NCBI GenBank assembly: GCA_047495785.1
Contig: JBLDXI010000002.1
Location: 992,001-1,056,000, forward strand
Direction of reading: 5' to 3'
DNA: 64,000 nucleotides
DNA from: Lepidodermella squamata
Lineage: Eukaryota > Gastrotricha
Part shown: piece after piece, positions 21,501 to 32,944 of the stretch
Layout of the letters: each line of letters begins with the position of its first letter
Numbering within the stretch: the stretch's first letter is position 1
The notes under the pieces: model-generated
The model's input: only the letters and a program-made list of their open reading frames with translations
Told to the model about the DNA's origin: nothing
Database searches by the model: none
Position numbers and translations under genes: made by a program

Positions 21501-22175
21501 GCTTTGGCATACTGCTATCGTATTGTGGCCTATAAGATCATCGCCGTTGCCTTTGCACAATAGTCTCATCAAGGTGCCGACTCGCGGGACGGCGATAATC
21601 GGCAGCCATATATCACTTCCTGGCTTTGCGTATGAGACATTGTGGTTTGGATATTTGCTGGGTTGTAGCTTCGGCCGGCTACAAAATGATGATGAGAATC
21701 TTTCTGCCGCCTGGATCGGAACGAATAATATGAAAACTCGATAGAATAGCCATATCTTATTCTGAACCCTTACCACGCATTTGTAGTCGAAAGCGTCGTT
21801 CCATCTGCCGTTGGGCATGCAGGCACGAGTGGGCGTTATTACCATAGGATTTATGAATTCGTATTCAGCATCGCATTTCACTTTGACCGCACAATTCGCT
21901 GTGACGATTATGGGTCTATTGTCGGATTTTCTTGTCAGATAGTTTCGAGGTGACAGCTCGCAGGTTGTTGTGTCGGGTTCGACTATCAAGTTCACGACTT
22001 CGGGCACGCGGCATCTCGGCACCTGAATGAGTGAATGAATTATAAAAAATCACATCGAAAATTCGACAATGATGAAAAGCAAAACTGAGAAATTTACCTG
22101 ATAATGCTTTCGGCTTTTCGCTAGAACACTCGGAGCAGTCAAGCCGACGAGTATTATGAATGAGAAAAGTATCAT
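18512..22175 (-). CDS. Secreted CCP-ankyrin protein D
   Basis: Eight exons close in frame: 22098-22175, 21774-22022, 21455-21710, 21212-21397, 20148-20354, 19895-20089, 19647-19843, 18512-19561 (805 aa). Signal peptide MILFSFIILVGLTAPSVLA, then six CCP-like modules (one per exon; those from exon 4 on have the four-Cys pattern with EN(A/G) and W), then an ankyrin exon that begins SDDDQRKLIKAIAG. The ankyrin block has CNINW and NATAYHHAVYC at its start, GQTPLMFAA, NQTALIIAAF and GTTALWEAA repeats, and a VCKTMDIC cap followed by a Thr-rich tail. The 857-bp intron 4 contains a foldback repeat. Same strand and plan as its neighbours. Confidence 0.87.
20630..21168. repeat. Foldback (inverted-repeat) element in an intron of gene D
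   Basis: Arms centred on about 20950: 20892-20938 reappears inverted at 20966-21012 almost unchanged (CAATTTGTATCCTTTTGGGT core), and weaker pairing extends outward to 20635 and 21110 (shared CTCATATTTTGACCAT, CTTGTCAT and AGAAAAAATG blocks). The right edge carries a second near-perfect palindrome at 21117-21151 (TAGGTAACCCTACCCAC and its complement). Probably a MITE-like insertion. Confidence 0.75.
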
Positions 22176-23753
22176 GGCTATAACAAATAAGAAACCCTTT
22201 ATCACGGTAAATTGAAGATTTGGAAGTTAATCTGAGCTAAGATGATTGAATGTTGGAAAATTAAACGTAATGCATAAAAGTTCGACTGCAATTTGAAGTG
22301 GCCCGTAGCCCATTTTGGTAGCATTGAAAATTGAAATGTCACTGTAGCACATGTTTCATGTTTACCCAGTCGGATCGTGTGAAATTTAAAATCAGGTTGA
22401 CAGAGAACAGATGATGCCAAAAACAAACATGGTAATTAAACAAGCAACCAATTTGTGAGCAAATGAAGCTGGCACAGAAATCAGCCGGTTGGTCTGAAAT
22501 TCACCTGTTAAGAGTCGTGTTGAATACAGCACACATATCCAAATTAATTCATGTTTAAAATTGCTTAATTATTAAAAATTGATCAATTTGTGAATTTGTT
22601 GAGAGCAATGATTAATTTCTATGGCAGTCATTCTAACAAGGTCGCATACAATTACTGAAGGGTCTCGACATTTTTCTGGGTTCGTGGGTTCGGGGTTCGG
22701 GACGGCCACAAATGTCTTCATTTGCATATCCCAAAATATCTAAATATTTTAATATTGGAAATATTGGAAAAATTTAACACTGGAAACGGAAAGTCACCAA
22801 ATTTTGAATTCTTTGAATTCCATGATCTGCTGGGATTTCGAACAAATGCAACAAAAATGTAAGAAGCTATAGATTTCCTGGGTAATCTATACCGTAAGCT
22901 GGTCTTATTTCTGACAAAAACGTGTTTTTCGGGCTTCGTTTTTGGAGGTGAGCAAATTTCTACGCGATTTACGCCAAAAGATGCGCCTTGAAAAACTGCA
23001 CATTATCGGGGGAAAATTTGTCTAAACTTACCTAAACACAGGTATTCACAGGTAACTGACTCGGCTAATTTCGGACTTCTGACACAGCTGGGGTAATTTC
23101 GGACAGCTCAGCGTGAATATTTAGATTGGGGTCGAAGTTCACATTAAAGAAAAAACCTAAAAAAAAATATATGATGAGTGATTCGAACCCTCGATATAGT
23201 TAATTGTGCTCCCAACGCAGCTCGGTTGAAAAACAAGGCTCGGGGCTATCTTCTGCATTTAGAACGGTCTCTATGGGTTGAGGAGAAATTCGAGTTCGAA
23301 GTCAAAAATTTTCCGAAATTACCCCGTCCGAAATAGGACCAGCTTACGGTACTGAAACTAATTGGCTCAAAACTAATATTATGGGTGGCGAATGACCTTG
23401 ACCCCGTTGACTTTGCCCGGTCTGATCCTTCATGCAATCCTTATACTATTTTTGTATTTTAAAGATAGAGTTGGTTTGCTGATGATTTTACACAGGCTAG
23501 ACGCCACAGGCGCTTTTGTTTCAAGATGAAATCAGCACGCTGCCAAGACGAAACTCCCTTCCGAACGTAAGCAGGATTCTGCACACAACATAGTGTATCT
23601 ATATGTTTTACGCGAATTCCAATCACAGCAGCCCTAATTGCTGATAGCCATTTATTTAGCTTTATTTTTTTCGCAATATTGGCAACAAAATGCTATTTCA
23701 ATCGAACTTCATATCAAAAAGTCAGATAAGTCAAAGAGAAAACAATATAGTTC
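22176..23753. other. Intergenic between genes D and E, contains a MITE
   Basis: No gene found. Holds the TA-flanked inverted-repeat element at 22892-23349, which includes a tRNA-like stretch. Confidence 0.45.
22892..23349. mobile_element. TA-flanked MITE (458 bp) with tRNA-like stretch
   Basis: Left end CCGTAAGCTGGTCTTATTTC; the right end, read on the opposite strand, is CCGTAAGCTGGTCCTATTTC, and both continue with a GAC. TA lies on both sides (22890-22891, 23350-23351). No transposase. Inside, on the minus strand near 23165-23230, a GGGTTCGAATC B-box-like segment follows a degenerate D-arm-like GAGCTGCGTTGGGAGC and precedes a long T run. Confidence 0.72.
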
Positions 23754-26700
23754 CTAGATCTCTTGGAGATCTGGCAATGTTGTTGTAGGAGCTGTCGTCA
23801 ACTTCACGCACGTTTTGCAACCTTTCGTCGAAGCATTTTTACCTATCAGCAAATCCCTCGCCTTTTTATAATTCTTCTTATCAGCTACTACCAAAGCAGT
23901 CTCGCCAGTAACTGAGTTGACAGCGTCAACATTGACGTCGGTATCGAGAAGATACGACCAAACTTTACGGGCTCGATTCCTAATGGCAGCCATCAGAATT
24001 GTATCGCCATCGACCACATTTGTGACGCCATTGACTTGAGCTTTGTTCTCGAGCAGCACGCTCACCACTTCATCTTGGTTAGCCGCAGCAGCTTCCCACA
24101 GCGCCGTCGTGCCATTAACACCCTTCGCCTCGATATCGGCACGATTTTCAAGCAACATCCGCACAACATCAGTATTGCCTCGAGCAGCAGCGATTATTAG
24201 GGCGGTTTGTTGGTAATTATCGCGAGCATCTACCTCAGCGCCTTTTTCCAACAGAAGTGCAGCGAAGTCGGGGCCGTTTTCAACATTGCCAGCTGCATGC
24301 ATCAGAGGCGTTTGACCGTAATCATCATCTTTAGCCTCCAGATTAGCGCCAATATCGAGCATCGATTCCAAGCAAGATTTCGCGCCGGTTTTTATGATAA
24401 TAGAAAACAAGTATGCGCCAGCTGATTTAACGATTTCGGCACTTTTCTCGTTGTGAAGGCGAAGAATTTGCTCAGCCAAATCGCACCTGGAATACTCAAG
24501 GGCCAGCGTGAAAGCGTCAAACTCGGCCAATTCGCTAATTTGAGGATCAGCGCCGTGATTTTTCAAGAATTTCATAGCTTCTGCATTTTCACAACTGACA
24601 GCTTGATGATAGGCAGTTGCATCGATGTGAACGCGACCTTTGCAGTACATCGCCGCCTCAGGATCCTGCCAATTGATATTGCATCCAAAGCCGATGAGCC
24701 GTTCCGCAATTTCAACATCAACGTCAGGGCCAAGGACAATCGCCTTAATCATTTGGCGCTGCTGCTCATCAGACTAAATACAATATAAATAAAATAAAGC
24801 GATAAGATCAACTTTTGAAATCAGCTTAAGCTATTTTTTCTCAAGGAATGACAATGAGCTATCTGGCAACCCAAATTTACTGGTACAACGAGAACCAGGT
24901 GTAATCTATTGACTCCCAAAACAACCAATTCGAAGAGGTCCTATGTCCGAAAAAACGGAACTCACGCATGGTTCGAGGCATTCGGCATCGACAATCCATT
25001 TAGAATCTGCATTGCAGGTGATCGAACCAGAACCCTTGATTTTGTAACCATCTTGGCATTGGATCGTCAATTTGAAACCAGGTAAGTAAGGACCCGAGGC
25101 TTCTTGAGGTTCAGCGTGTTCTACAAAAGGCAGCGGAGATTCCTAAAGCCGAATCGAACGGATAAAGATATTATTTAGACATGAATCAACTTACGCAAGG
25201 AGGGATCTCGCATTTCACGTCGTATTCCCACTTTCCATTTTTGCATTCCATTTTGGGTACACCATGTAGCTTGAAACCAGTTTTGCATGTAACGGTAACA
25301 GTTGGCGTGGAGGCGGAACCTGGTACTGTTTCAAAAATTGCGTTTTCAATCTTCGGTGGTTCGCCGCAACTTGGAGCTACAACAACGAAAACGAGCTTTT
25401 TAGCAATCAACAGAAGTCAAAGTAATCTCACCGCCATCGGAAGTTTTGAAGCCATCATCTGCTTCGGAACATTCCCCGTGGAACTCCCAGTCGTTCTCAT
25501 TAATGTCCATCATGTACACACAAATCGCATAGCCCCCGCCGATGTAGCCCTTGTTACACTTGAAATGACGCGTTGAGTTGAGGTCGTTCGAGCCATCGAG
25601 GAAATAGCCGTTGTCAGCATTAGGATCCTTACAATTTGGCGAAACGGCTAAAATTAATTAAATTGCTCACATGTTAGAGGAGTTGAAGTTAATCATTACA
25701 TACTGAGAGATCTGCAAAATCCTTTGATGTCCCAGGTAGGCCCGTCATCTTGAGAAACGCATTCAGCAGTGTCCAGGCCAGCAACTTCGAAGCCTTCGCT
25801 GCAAGCAAATGTTCTCGTTGAGCTTAGTTCGCTAGTGCCAGGCTGGAAGTAGCCATTTTCGATAAAAGGATCGGGACAAATTTGCATAGAAGTTTGGGAG
25901 TTGGCTGATGAAAAATAAAAATGTTGTGTTGTAAGTCAGCTTGTTCGTCTATACGCGCTAGGCTTTTGCTTTAAATCTTTAAATTGGGGTTGTAAGTTGA
26001 AAATTGAATTTAGACACCCTATACAAATTGGACTAGGTTTTCCATCATTTTGAGATTTTAAAGAAATAATGAATTATGATATTCAATTTGAAAGGGATTT
26101 TAATTTCGCATTAGAAATCTTAAATTTCGACTTTTGACTCAAAGATTCCGGAAAATGCTTACGTGACAAAGATTCGCATTCCGCCATTGGACTTGCTTTC
26201 AGCCATTTGCCATTATAGCACTTCATCTCGACAGATCCACGAATGCTCGAAAACCCATCGATGCATTTACCCTTGCGGTAGGCGCCATCGTGCGATTCAC
26301 CCTTAGATTCCATAACAGCGTTTTCGAACTTCGGTTCTTCCTTGCACATTTCTGAACAAGAGCTTGCTAGCAAAAAATTGATAATATCAAATTATACTTA
26401 CTTTTGCAATACCGAACATTCGTGAAATCGTCACTCCAAGCCCCGTTTTCGAAGCACTCTGACTCCAACCCGTGCCCGATGTTATCTGATGCGTTGAGGC
26501 AGGACAGTTGCATCCTAAAACCAACCTTTGGAAATTTCCGTGTTTGAGCGACCCAGTGCTTCGAAGTGGGGGCTTTGTACATCACCGAATGCAGCGGATA
26601 TTTCGCCTTGTCGTATGCCATCGGAGGGCATCCTATTACGGCTCTGACTCCGGGCTAGAAAAATCATTTAACCTAATGTTATCAGATAATAGCTGGAGGA

Positions 26701-27211
26701 GAAAGGCTCTTATAATTTCGAATACTGATGGTGTATTAAAGAAAATTTATTCAAATTTTCAGCATTTTGAAATTTTAGTTTTGTTAATTCAAAGCAAGAA
26801 ATTAGCCAAAGAATAATCTTACGTCGCAGTAACAATCAAATTTATCACTCCAATGGCCACTGTCCAAGCATGATCGATACGTCGAGCGTGTCGAATTGCC
26901 GCGAAATTCAAGCGTCTCATCATCCCTGCATTTGACTTTAACACCGCAACCAGCAGCCACATAGGTTAAACGATCGTCTTTGTCACGCAGGAAAGCACTG
27001 AGTTTTCGGGAGCAAGTGTCGGTATCGGGCTCGATTATCACACCGGGAGTTACTGGGACCACGCATCGTCTGATCTGTGTTACAAAACCAATTTTAACCC
27101 AGATTGTTGGTTAATTTATCCATTTATCCATACCTTTTTCGGCGGTTTTGAATTGATTGAATCGACTAATGCGATTGCACATAAAATTGAAATCAAAATA
27201 AATAATCGCAT
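23754..27211 (-). CDS. Secreted CCP-ankyrin protein E
   Basis: Nine exons close in frame: 27134-27211, 26823-27074, 26402-26654, 26163-26351, 25704-25904, 25432-25647, 25195-25376, 24966-25142, 23754-24773 (855 aa). Signal peptide MRLFILISILCAIALVDS. Seven CCP-like modules follow, one per exon; the seventh (exon 8) has lost its first Cys. The last exon starts SDEQQRQMIKAIVL and encodes about eight ankyrin repeats with CNINW, DATAYHQAVSC, GQTPLMHAA, QQTALIIAAA and GTTALWEAA starts. The cap is shortened (GCKTC) and followed by a Thr-rich tail. It is the longest regular member of the array. Confidence 0.87.
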
Positions 27212-27888
27212 GCTGATTTGTCTATTTCAGTTATAGAAAAAGTTAAAATGGTAAGTTTCATAGAAAGAGAAAAATGGCCCGAAATTAAGCTGGCTGTAAT
27301 GTTTGAAAACAGTTTGCTACTAGCTGTATCTGACACTGGTGCCATTCGGGCACGTGCAAATGAAGCAGGTGTGTGACAGTTAATGTGTTAAAGCAGAACA
27401 GCAAATGTAAATAAACTGGAAATTCGTTCAACTTCAATTCATGGTTTTTGGAAATTGTGTGAATTTAAATGAAAATAAGGAATGAGCATATCGAAATGTT
27501 TTGATTTAAAAAAAGCGTGTAAACGGATTCTCCAACGCATTTTCAAATCTGAGTGTGTCGGAAACTCGGTTCTATCGGTTTAGAACATGAACACGCGAGT
27601 GGACTTCGTTCGTGTTGCGACGTAAGAGACCGCGTTAGGCAGTAATTCCACGCTGTTTGTAATAAAATACTTGGTACTGATATAAGCTACTTTTTATTTG
27701 CCGGTAATAGGATCATTATTTCGGCGCATCCGATACTGAACGGTTGCAACGCCTACCAGAATGCGAACTACGCACAAACGCTTCAGAAAATTTCTCCGTT
27801 ATCATGGCTAAATTCTTAAGATCAACCAAATTTATCCTCCTCTTCCTGATTTCACCTTCGTTCCCTTCGAGCGTAGTCTAGGATAATT
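27212..27888. other. Intergenic upstream of gene E
   Basis: No gene recognised between the gene E start and the microsatellite. Confidence 0.4.
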
Positions 27889-28024
27889 CTATCAATTATA
27901 TAATTATAATATATTATAATATAATATAATATAATATAATATAATATAATATAATATAATATAATATAATATATATAATATAATATAATATAATATAATA
28001 TAATATATATAATATAATATAATT
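27889..28024. repeat. (TATAA)n microsatellite
   Basis: About 130 bp of near-pure ATAATAT pentamers with two register slips. Confidence 0.95.
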
Positions 28025-28229
28025 TTTATTTTTCAATTCCATCAATTCTATCAATATCCATAGGGTAAACTCATAGGGTAACGTCTCTGTCTCTGTCTCT
28101 CTCACTCTCTCTGCATAGTCTTGTTGAACCATGACTATCACCACTTATTGTTCAAACATGACCAGAGTCTGCTTTCGAATGGGCAAAATTTTTAGTTTCC
28201 AATTCCCGGAGCATAATTTTATGTGACCC

Positions 28230-29187
28230 ATGCAGTTATCATCACGAAAAGTGCATATTACGGAATTATGGACTATGAGCCAATTTTTATACTATCATGA
28301 AAATGCCAAGAGAGCACTCATTACGCTATTAATACTCCTGAAAACGCACATCAGCGAAGTTCGCGCTAAGGCGAACCGAGGTACCTACGCTCTTAAAATG
28401 GCTTCAAAACATTTGAACAGGAAATCTTTGGTCACGATGGCTAACGCAGTAGTATTGAGTCACTTGAACTACTGTGACACAGTTTTGGACCAGGCGTCTG
28501 ACAGCAATCTAAAAGCTATTCAATCCGTCCAAAACAGAGTCATGCGCATCATCCTACGAAAAGACCGAACGGCTGACCCTAGCGAAATGCAAAATCAACT
28601 GGGTTGGCTTGACATGGCGGGCAAGCGAAAAGTGCACATCATCACAATGGTTTGGAAATGCTTGAACCAAGAAGCGCCTACAACTTTGCGCGATATGTTC
28701 AAATCGAAAGAACAACCACGCAACCTACGCAGCTATTTCGACCAAGCTTTGGAAGTGCCATTTTTCACTTGCAAACGTGCTCAATCAACTCTCGCTTTCA
28801 AAGGTGCTGTAGCTTGGAATGCTTTGCCTCGCCACGTACAAGAATCGAAATCAGCGCATGAGTGTCGACAAAATGTATATCTTTACCTTCTCGGCGATGC
28901 GCCATTCCAGTTTTCAAACGCGTCCCAAAAATTGTAAATTTTAATAGAAACTATTTTTATATGAGCTTACCTTACATCTCATTCTCTCTAATTTTAACGT
29001 TAATGTGGAGCCAATTGTTGTTGTTGTTTTGTATTATCACTACCAAAATGAACAAATGGAATTTGAAACGGACTGAATATGACTCTGATTTTTCTGCCGG
29101 CTATGAGTGGATTGCCCGATTAACATTGTTGTGAGCGTTCGGCTACGGACTTAAGCTCTTAAATAAATAAAAATAAAAAATAGTTAA
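28230..29187 (+). mobile_element. 5'-truncated LINE remnant (RT C-terminal region)
   Basis: The frame at 28230-28937 is recognisable from about 28320: KTHISEVRAKANRGTYALK, then VLSHLNYCDTVLD, then IQSVQNRVMRIILRKDR, then a WNALPRHVQ segment and a final YLYLLGDAP. This is the conserved region after the reverse-transcriptase palm in CR1/Jockey-like LINEs (the SHLNYCxxV and WNxLP motifs). Catalytic motifs and the endonuclease are absent. The 3' end is an AAATAAATAAAAATAAAA tail near 29160-29187. It is a different family from the minus-strand fragments elsewhere in the window. Confidence 0.82.
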
Positions 29188-29879
29188 AAACTATTTTGTG
29201 GTTATCCTTCTCCATTATCTCGCAGCTCGCAGGCATTTCGATATACTTCTTAAATTGTATTGCATGAAAAAGCGATCAAGTATTTTTATAATCGCATTTC
29301 ATGTTTTATCAAATATGAGCCGTTGAGCTGTTGCGACAAACTGAACTACAACCTTGCGCGAAGCTCGCGGAATCGCTAAAGTAGATTCGCAGCCACATGA
29401 GGTCAATAGCGGAATCACCCTAAGTTTACAAAGTTGGTAGCATTCGAGAATTGCTAGGATGACTTTTATCCCTGCATCCTAAGAAAGATGCGGATTGTCT
29501 TGGTAATGTGATCTGGTTAGCGATTTAGCGATGATTGATGATTAGCAATTAGCAACGAAACCGCCGTATTCGAGGAATGCTTGACATGCAATTCGCTTGG
29601 CATGATTCGTATACGACAAAACGTGACCCACCATTTAAGTTAAGGTTTCACGATTTTTGCGCGGTCTTCTTAATGAAATAGTACGTCACATTTAGTCTGA
29701 TGGTGTTGAACCGACTGCAAAATGCCACGGACTAATAGTTATCAAAGAAAGCAATCATGCGCAGTATAATTTATAATTTACAATGCGCATCCACATGGTC
29801 ATTTTAGCTGGAATCTTAACTATCAATCAATCAGGAATGCCTACGGCACTTCAATCTAATGGCGAAAATGCAGAAATAC
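29188..29879. other. Intergenic, nothing recognised
   Basis: No coding signature or structured repeat seen. Confidence 0.4.
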
Positions 29880-29887
29880 TTTCAGGG

Positions 29888-30380
29888 CAGTGTGGTCCAA
29901 AGTGTGACTCCCAGTCATTTGACTCTTATGGGATTTTTTTACTCATGTGTGACTCCGACTTAATTATATACTAAGCCGAGCTTGACTCAGAAAAGAGTCA
30001 CAAATATTAACCTAGCTAAACTTGACTGCGGCTCTCAGTTTGACTCCAAAATGAGATGCTTTAACTCCACGCTCATCCAAAATGTCCAAAAAGTCGAAGA
30101 AATATCGTCAGCTAAAGCTCGCTTCGCTCACAGTTAGCTATTTTTTACAAGTTACAAAGGCGCAAAAATGACGAATTTTGTTAAAAACCAGTCGAACCCC
30201 GCGAAAAGTTGCAGCGACAGGTGAATATAGAGAGCAATTTTCGCGCTAGAACGGGAATTGGAGTGATATTTAGACGTAAAATTTATCGGTGTTTTTCGGC
30301 GTTTTAATGGTTTTGACTCTTTTTGGCCCAATTGTGACTCCGGTTTGTGACTCGCCAGTTTCCGGCAGTGGACCACACTG
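29888..30380. mobile_element. hAT-like non-autonomous element (493 bp)
   Basis: Inverted ends CAGTGTGGTCCA / TGGACCACACTG, with an 8-bp target duplication TTTCAGGG at 29880-29887 and 30381-30388. The interior carries many TGACTC/GAGTCA motifs, concentrated near the two ends, as expected of hAT subterminal transposase-binding sites. No transposase frame. Confidence 0.8.
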
Positions 30381-30684
30381 TTTCAGGGTTTCAGATGGAT
30401 TGAAGGCAAATAAGTGGCGCGTACTTCATGATGAGAACGGCTTACGGGTAGATTTCTGAAGCAATGGAGCAATTCGTTCTCCTTGTCAAGGCTAAATCCT
30501 AAATCAAAGCGCAGCTTTTTAGAGACAAATCTTATCTGCTCTAGGTATTGAAATTCAACACTTAATTGGTATCCAATAGATATAGACATTCTTTGCTTTC
30601 AAATTTTAAATGGAAGAAAAAAGCTAAAACAAAGCTGTCAAAGCAAAATGAACCGCTATCACTGCGCCGTAGTCGTACCGTAGT

Positions 30685-30854
30685 CGTTAGCGTCGTTGAA
30701 TACAACTCAGATTCGGGCTTGTTCACGTCAGTTACAGACAGTTGACGGGTGACAAGTTTGCTTCCCTCTTCGTTCACATAAAAACTCTGCTATCACCTTT
30801 TACTTGTCACTGACGTAACCTTGCCCAAATCAGAGTTATTCAACGACGCTAACG
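30685..30854. repeat. Foldback repeat (170 bp)
   Basis: CGTTAGCGTCGTTGAATA at the left is matched by its reverse complement at the right end, and pairing continues inward with a few mismatches (ACTCAGATTCGGGC versus ACTCTGATTTGGGC; GACAAG near the centre). Confidence 0.7.
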
Positions 30855-32713
30855 CTCCCATATCTGTGGCTTATCAATTTGGTTATCGTTAGTTAGTTAA
30901 TTAGTTAACCAATGGAGTATCACCGTCATCGATTCTTGAAAAGTATTAGTTCATTTCGGTTTTAAGTGATAAATTTTCAGAACACTTTAAAGACCTCTTG
31001 TTTCCTAATTCAAAGATTCAGCCGCCGAAATTTCCAAAGGGGAGTTCTACTTTCAATAACATTACATGTGCATGAATATCATTCTATAATTTTTCGTAGA
31101 AATCAGAGGACCTTTTAATTTAGAATGGCTCGTTTCTAAAATACGTAATAAGAATTCATTAAAATCTTATTGCACTTTCTCTCGCAGCTATTAAAGTAGC
31201 AAAGTACATCCTATTAGCTGCTGTATTAAATTCTAAATTCTGCATTGTTGATAGGGTTATTATACCTCAACTTTTACATGAATTCGGCACTCGAGTTATA
31301 GCTGATCGGATAAAGATTGGATATTGGATATTGATTGTGTATCGGAAAAGGAAAATTCCGGCATAAGGTCGCTACTAAACTATTGCAGAGTGCTGGCTCT
31401 TTCGATATATTCAACCTGTTATCGCCATTTCTGTTAAACAAAGTGTGATGAATTATTCTCTTAGTTTCATTTCCTTGATTCGTTTTCAATTATTTCGCTG
31501 CATTGAAAATAAAGATTTACGGCACCGAGTCACGGATAATAATAGTATTTCATTGGTCACGGCAGCTCGTTTTTCCTCCTGTAAAATCTGCAATCTAAGA
31601 ATTCCAGAAGAACGCGAGAAAACTTGGAAGAATTATAGGCGAAAAAGCTGAATTTCTCTTATCTCTTCAAGAGTCCAAGAACGCACTATAGCAATCGCAG
31701 CTAATGGCAATTTTATAGCCCTTGAACCAAAGATAGTAATTTGGGATGCAACCGCTCCGCAGTTGTAAACAACCGCAATATAGCGGTATAATGATGTATA
31801 GAAATATGCGCTAGTACTGGCGGTCCCTTACGTCGCAACACGAACGACTTGCCCGGATCTTCATTCGCTATGCTACGTCCAACCTGTTTTATAAAACTGT
31901 TTCCAATTGTATCCAGCACGAATTTCAGCACCTAACCAGCACTAATTTTTCGCACTATCCAGCACGCGTGCGATTTATCCAGCACCATTATCCAGCACTA
32001 GTCCCTAGCCATGACCGGCACGCATCCAGCACTGAATCCAGCACTAAAAGCACCAGTGCTGGACAGTGCAGGAAAAGGCCTAATTGAAAGGGAAAAACGA
32101 GGCGGCGGTTCCGTGACCCGATCTCGGCACCCATCCAGCACATGTGGCGGCAAACCCTGTACACCACCGGATTCACTGTATCAAATGTGACGGTTTTGAA
32201 TATAGGCCAAAATCGCGGTTTGCGAAGCCGATATCGACACGATCGGCGGCGAATTTGGGCAGCGGCCGCTGATAGTTTGTACAGAATTTTGAGGGCTATC
32301 CGCCGATATACGATTTATTGACCGGCGATACTTGGTTCGCGCTGAAATTGCGTGCAAAGTGAGTCAACTGGGCGTGCAAAATCCAAACGCCATTCGTATT
32401 TTTTGTGTGTCACACCTGATTCTCAGAAATGTTGACTCTGCCTGCTTTGAACTATCGTCCAGCACGCGCTCACGACTTTGTCAATTTTTGTTAGCTGTTT
32501 GAGTCCATTTTCAGGATCTTCATCCGGGCTTTCCCCAGCAAAAATGTACCTTCGTGATCTAAAGGAATCGAACCCTTCCACACCCTGGCTGAACCACTTC
32601 TTTCATGTTCTTCCCATTTGTGCTACGCATGCATTTTCAGTCGACATGGCAAGATATTGCCTTTGCGCGAAAATGAAGTTATTGACTCAGTTCACCAGCA
32701 CTGACTCTTGTTT
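30855..32713. other. Intergenic with CCAGCAC motif cluster
   Basis: No gene recognised. CCAGCAC occurs at 31913, 31935, 31959, 31979, 31992, 32026 and 32038, again at 32135 and 32459, and once inverted near 32053. A tRNA-like A-box/B-box pair on the minus strand lies at 32564-32596 with only 9 nt between the boxes. Confidence 0.5.
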
Positions 32714-32717
32714 AATA

Positions 32718-32813
32718 CCGTAGTTACCGAAATAGAAGCCTAGGCGGCAACCATTTGTCGGCACTTTGATGTTCTCTGTAGTGCCGCCCAGGCTTGTATT
32801 TCGGTAACTACGG
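32718..32813. mobile_element. Small TA-flanked foldback MITE (96 bp)
   Basis: Starts CCGTAGTTACCGAAATA and ends with its inverted copy; arms of about 33 bp with three mismatches (AAGCCTAGGCGGCA versus AAGCCTGGGCGGCA inside). TA on both sides (32716-32717, 32814-32815). Confidence 0.78.
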
Positions 32814-32944
32814 TATTTGCAATAATTAAAAAGCTGCAAGATCAGAACCACTGAGAGATCTTTTTATTCAACTCATAATGTTAAATGGAGGACGCAGAGA
32901 GAATGCCTCTAAAACTTTACAACAAAGAAGAGATTCCCATGTGA

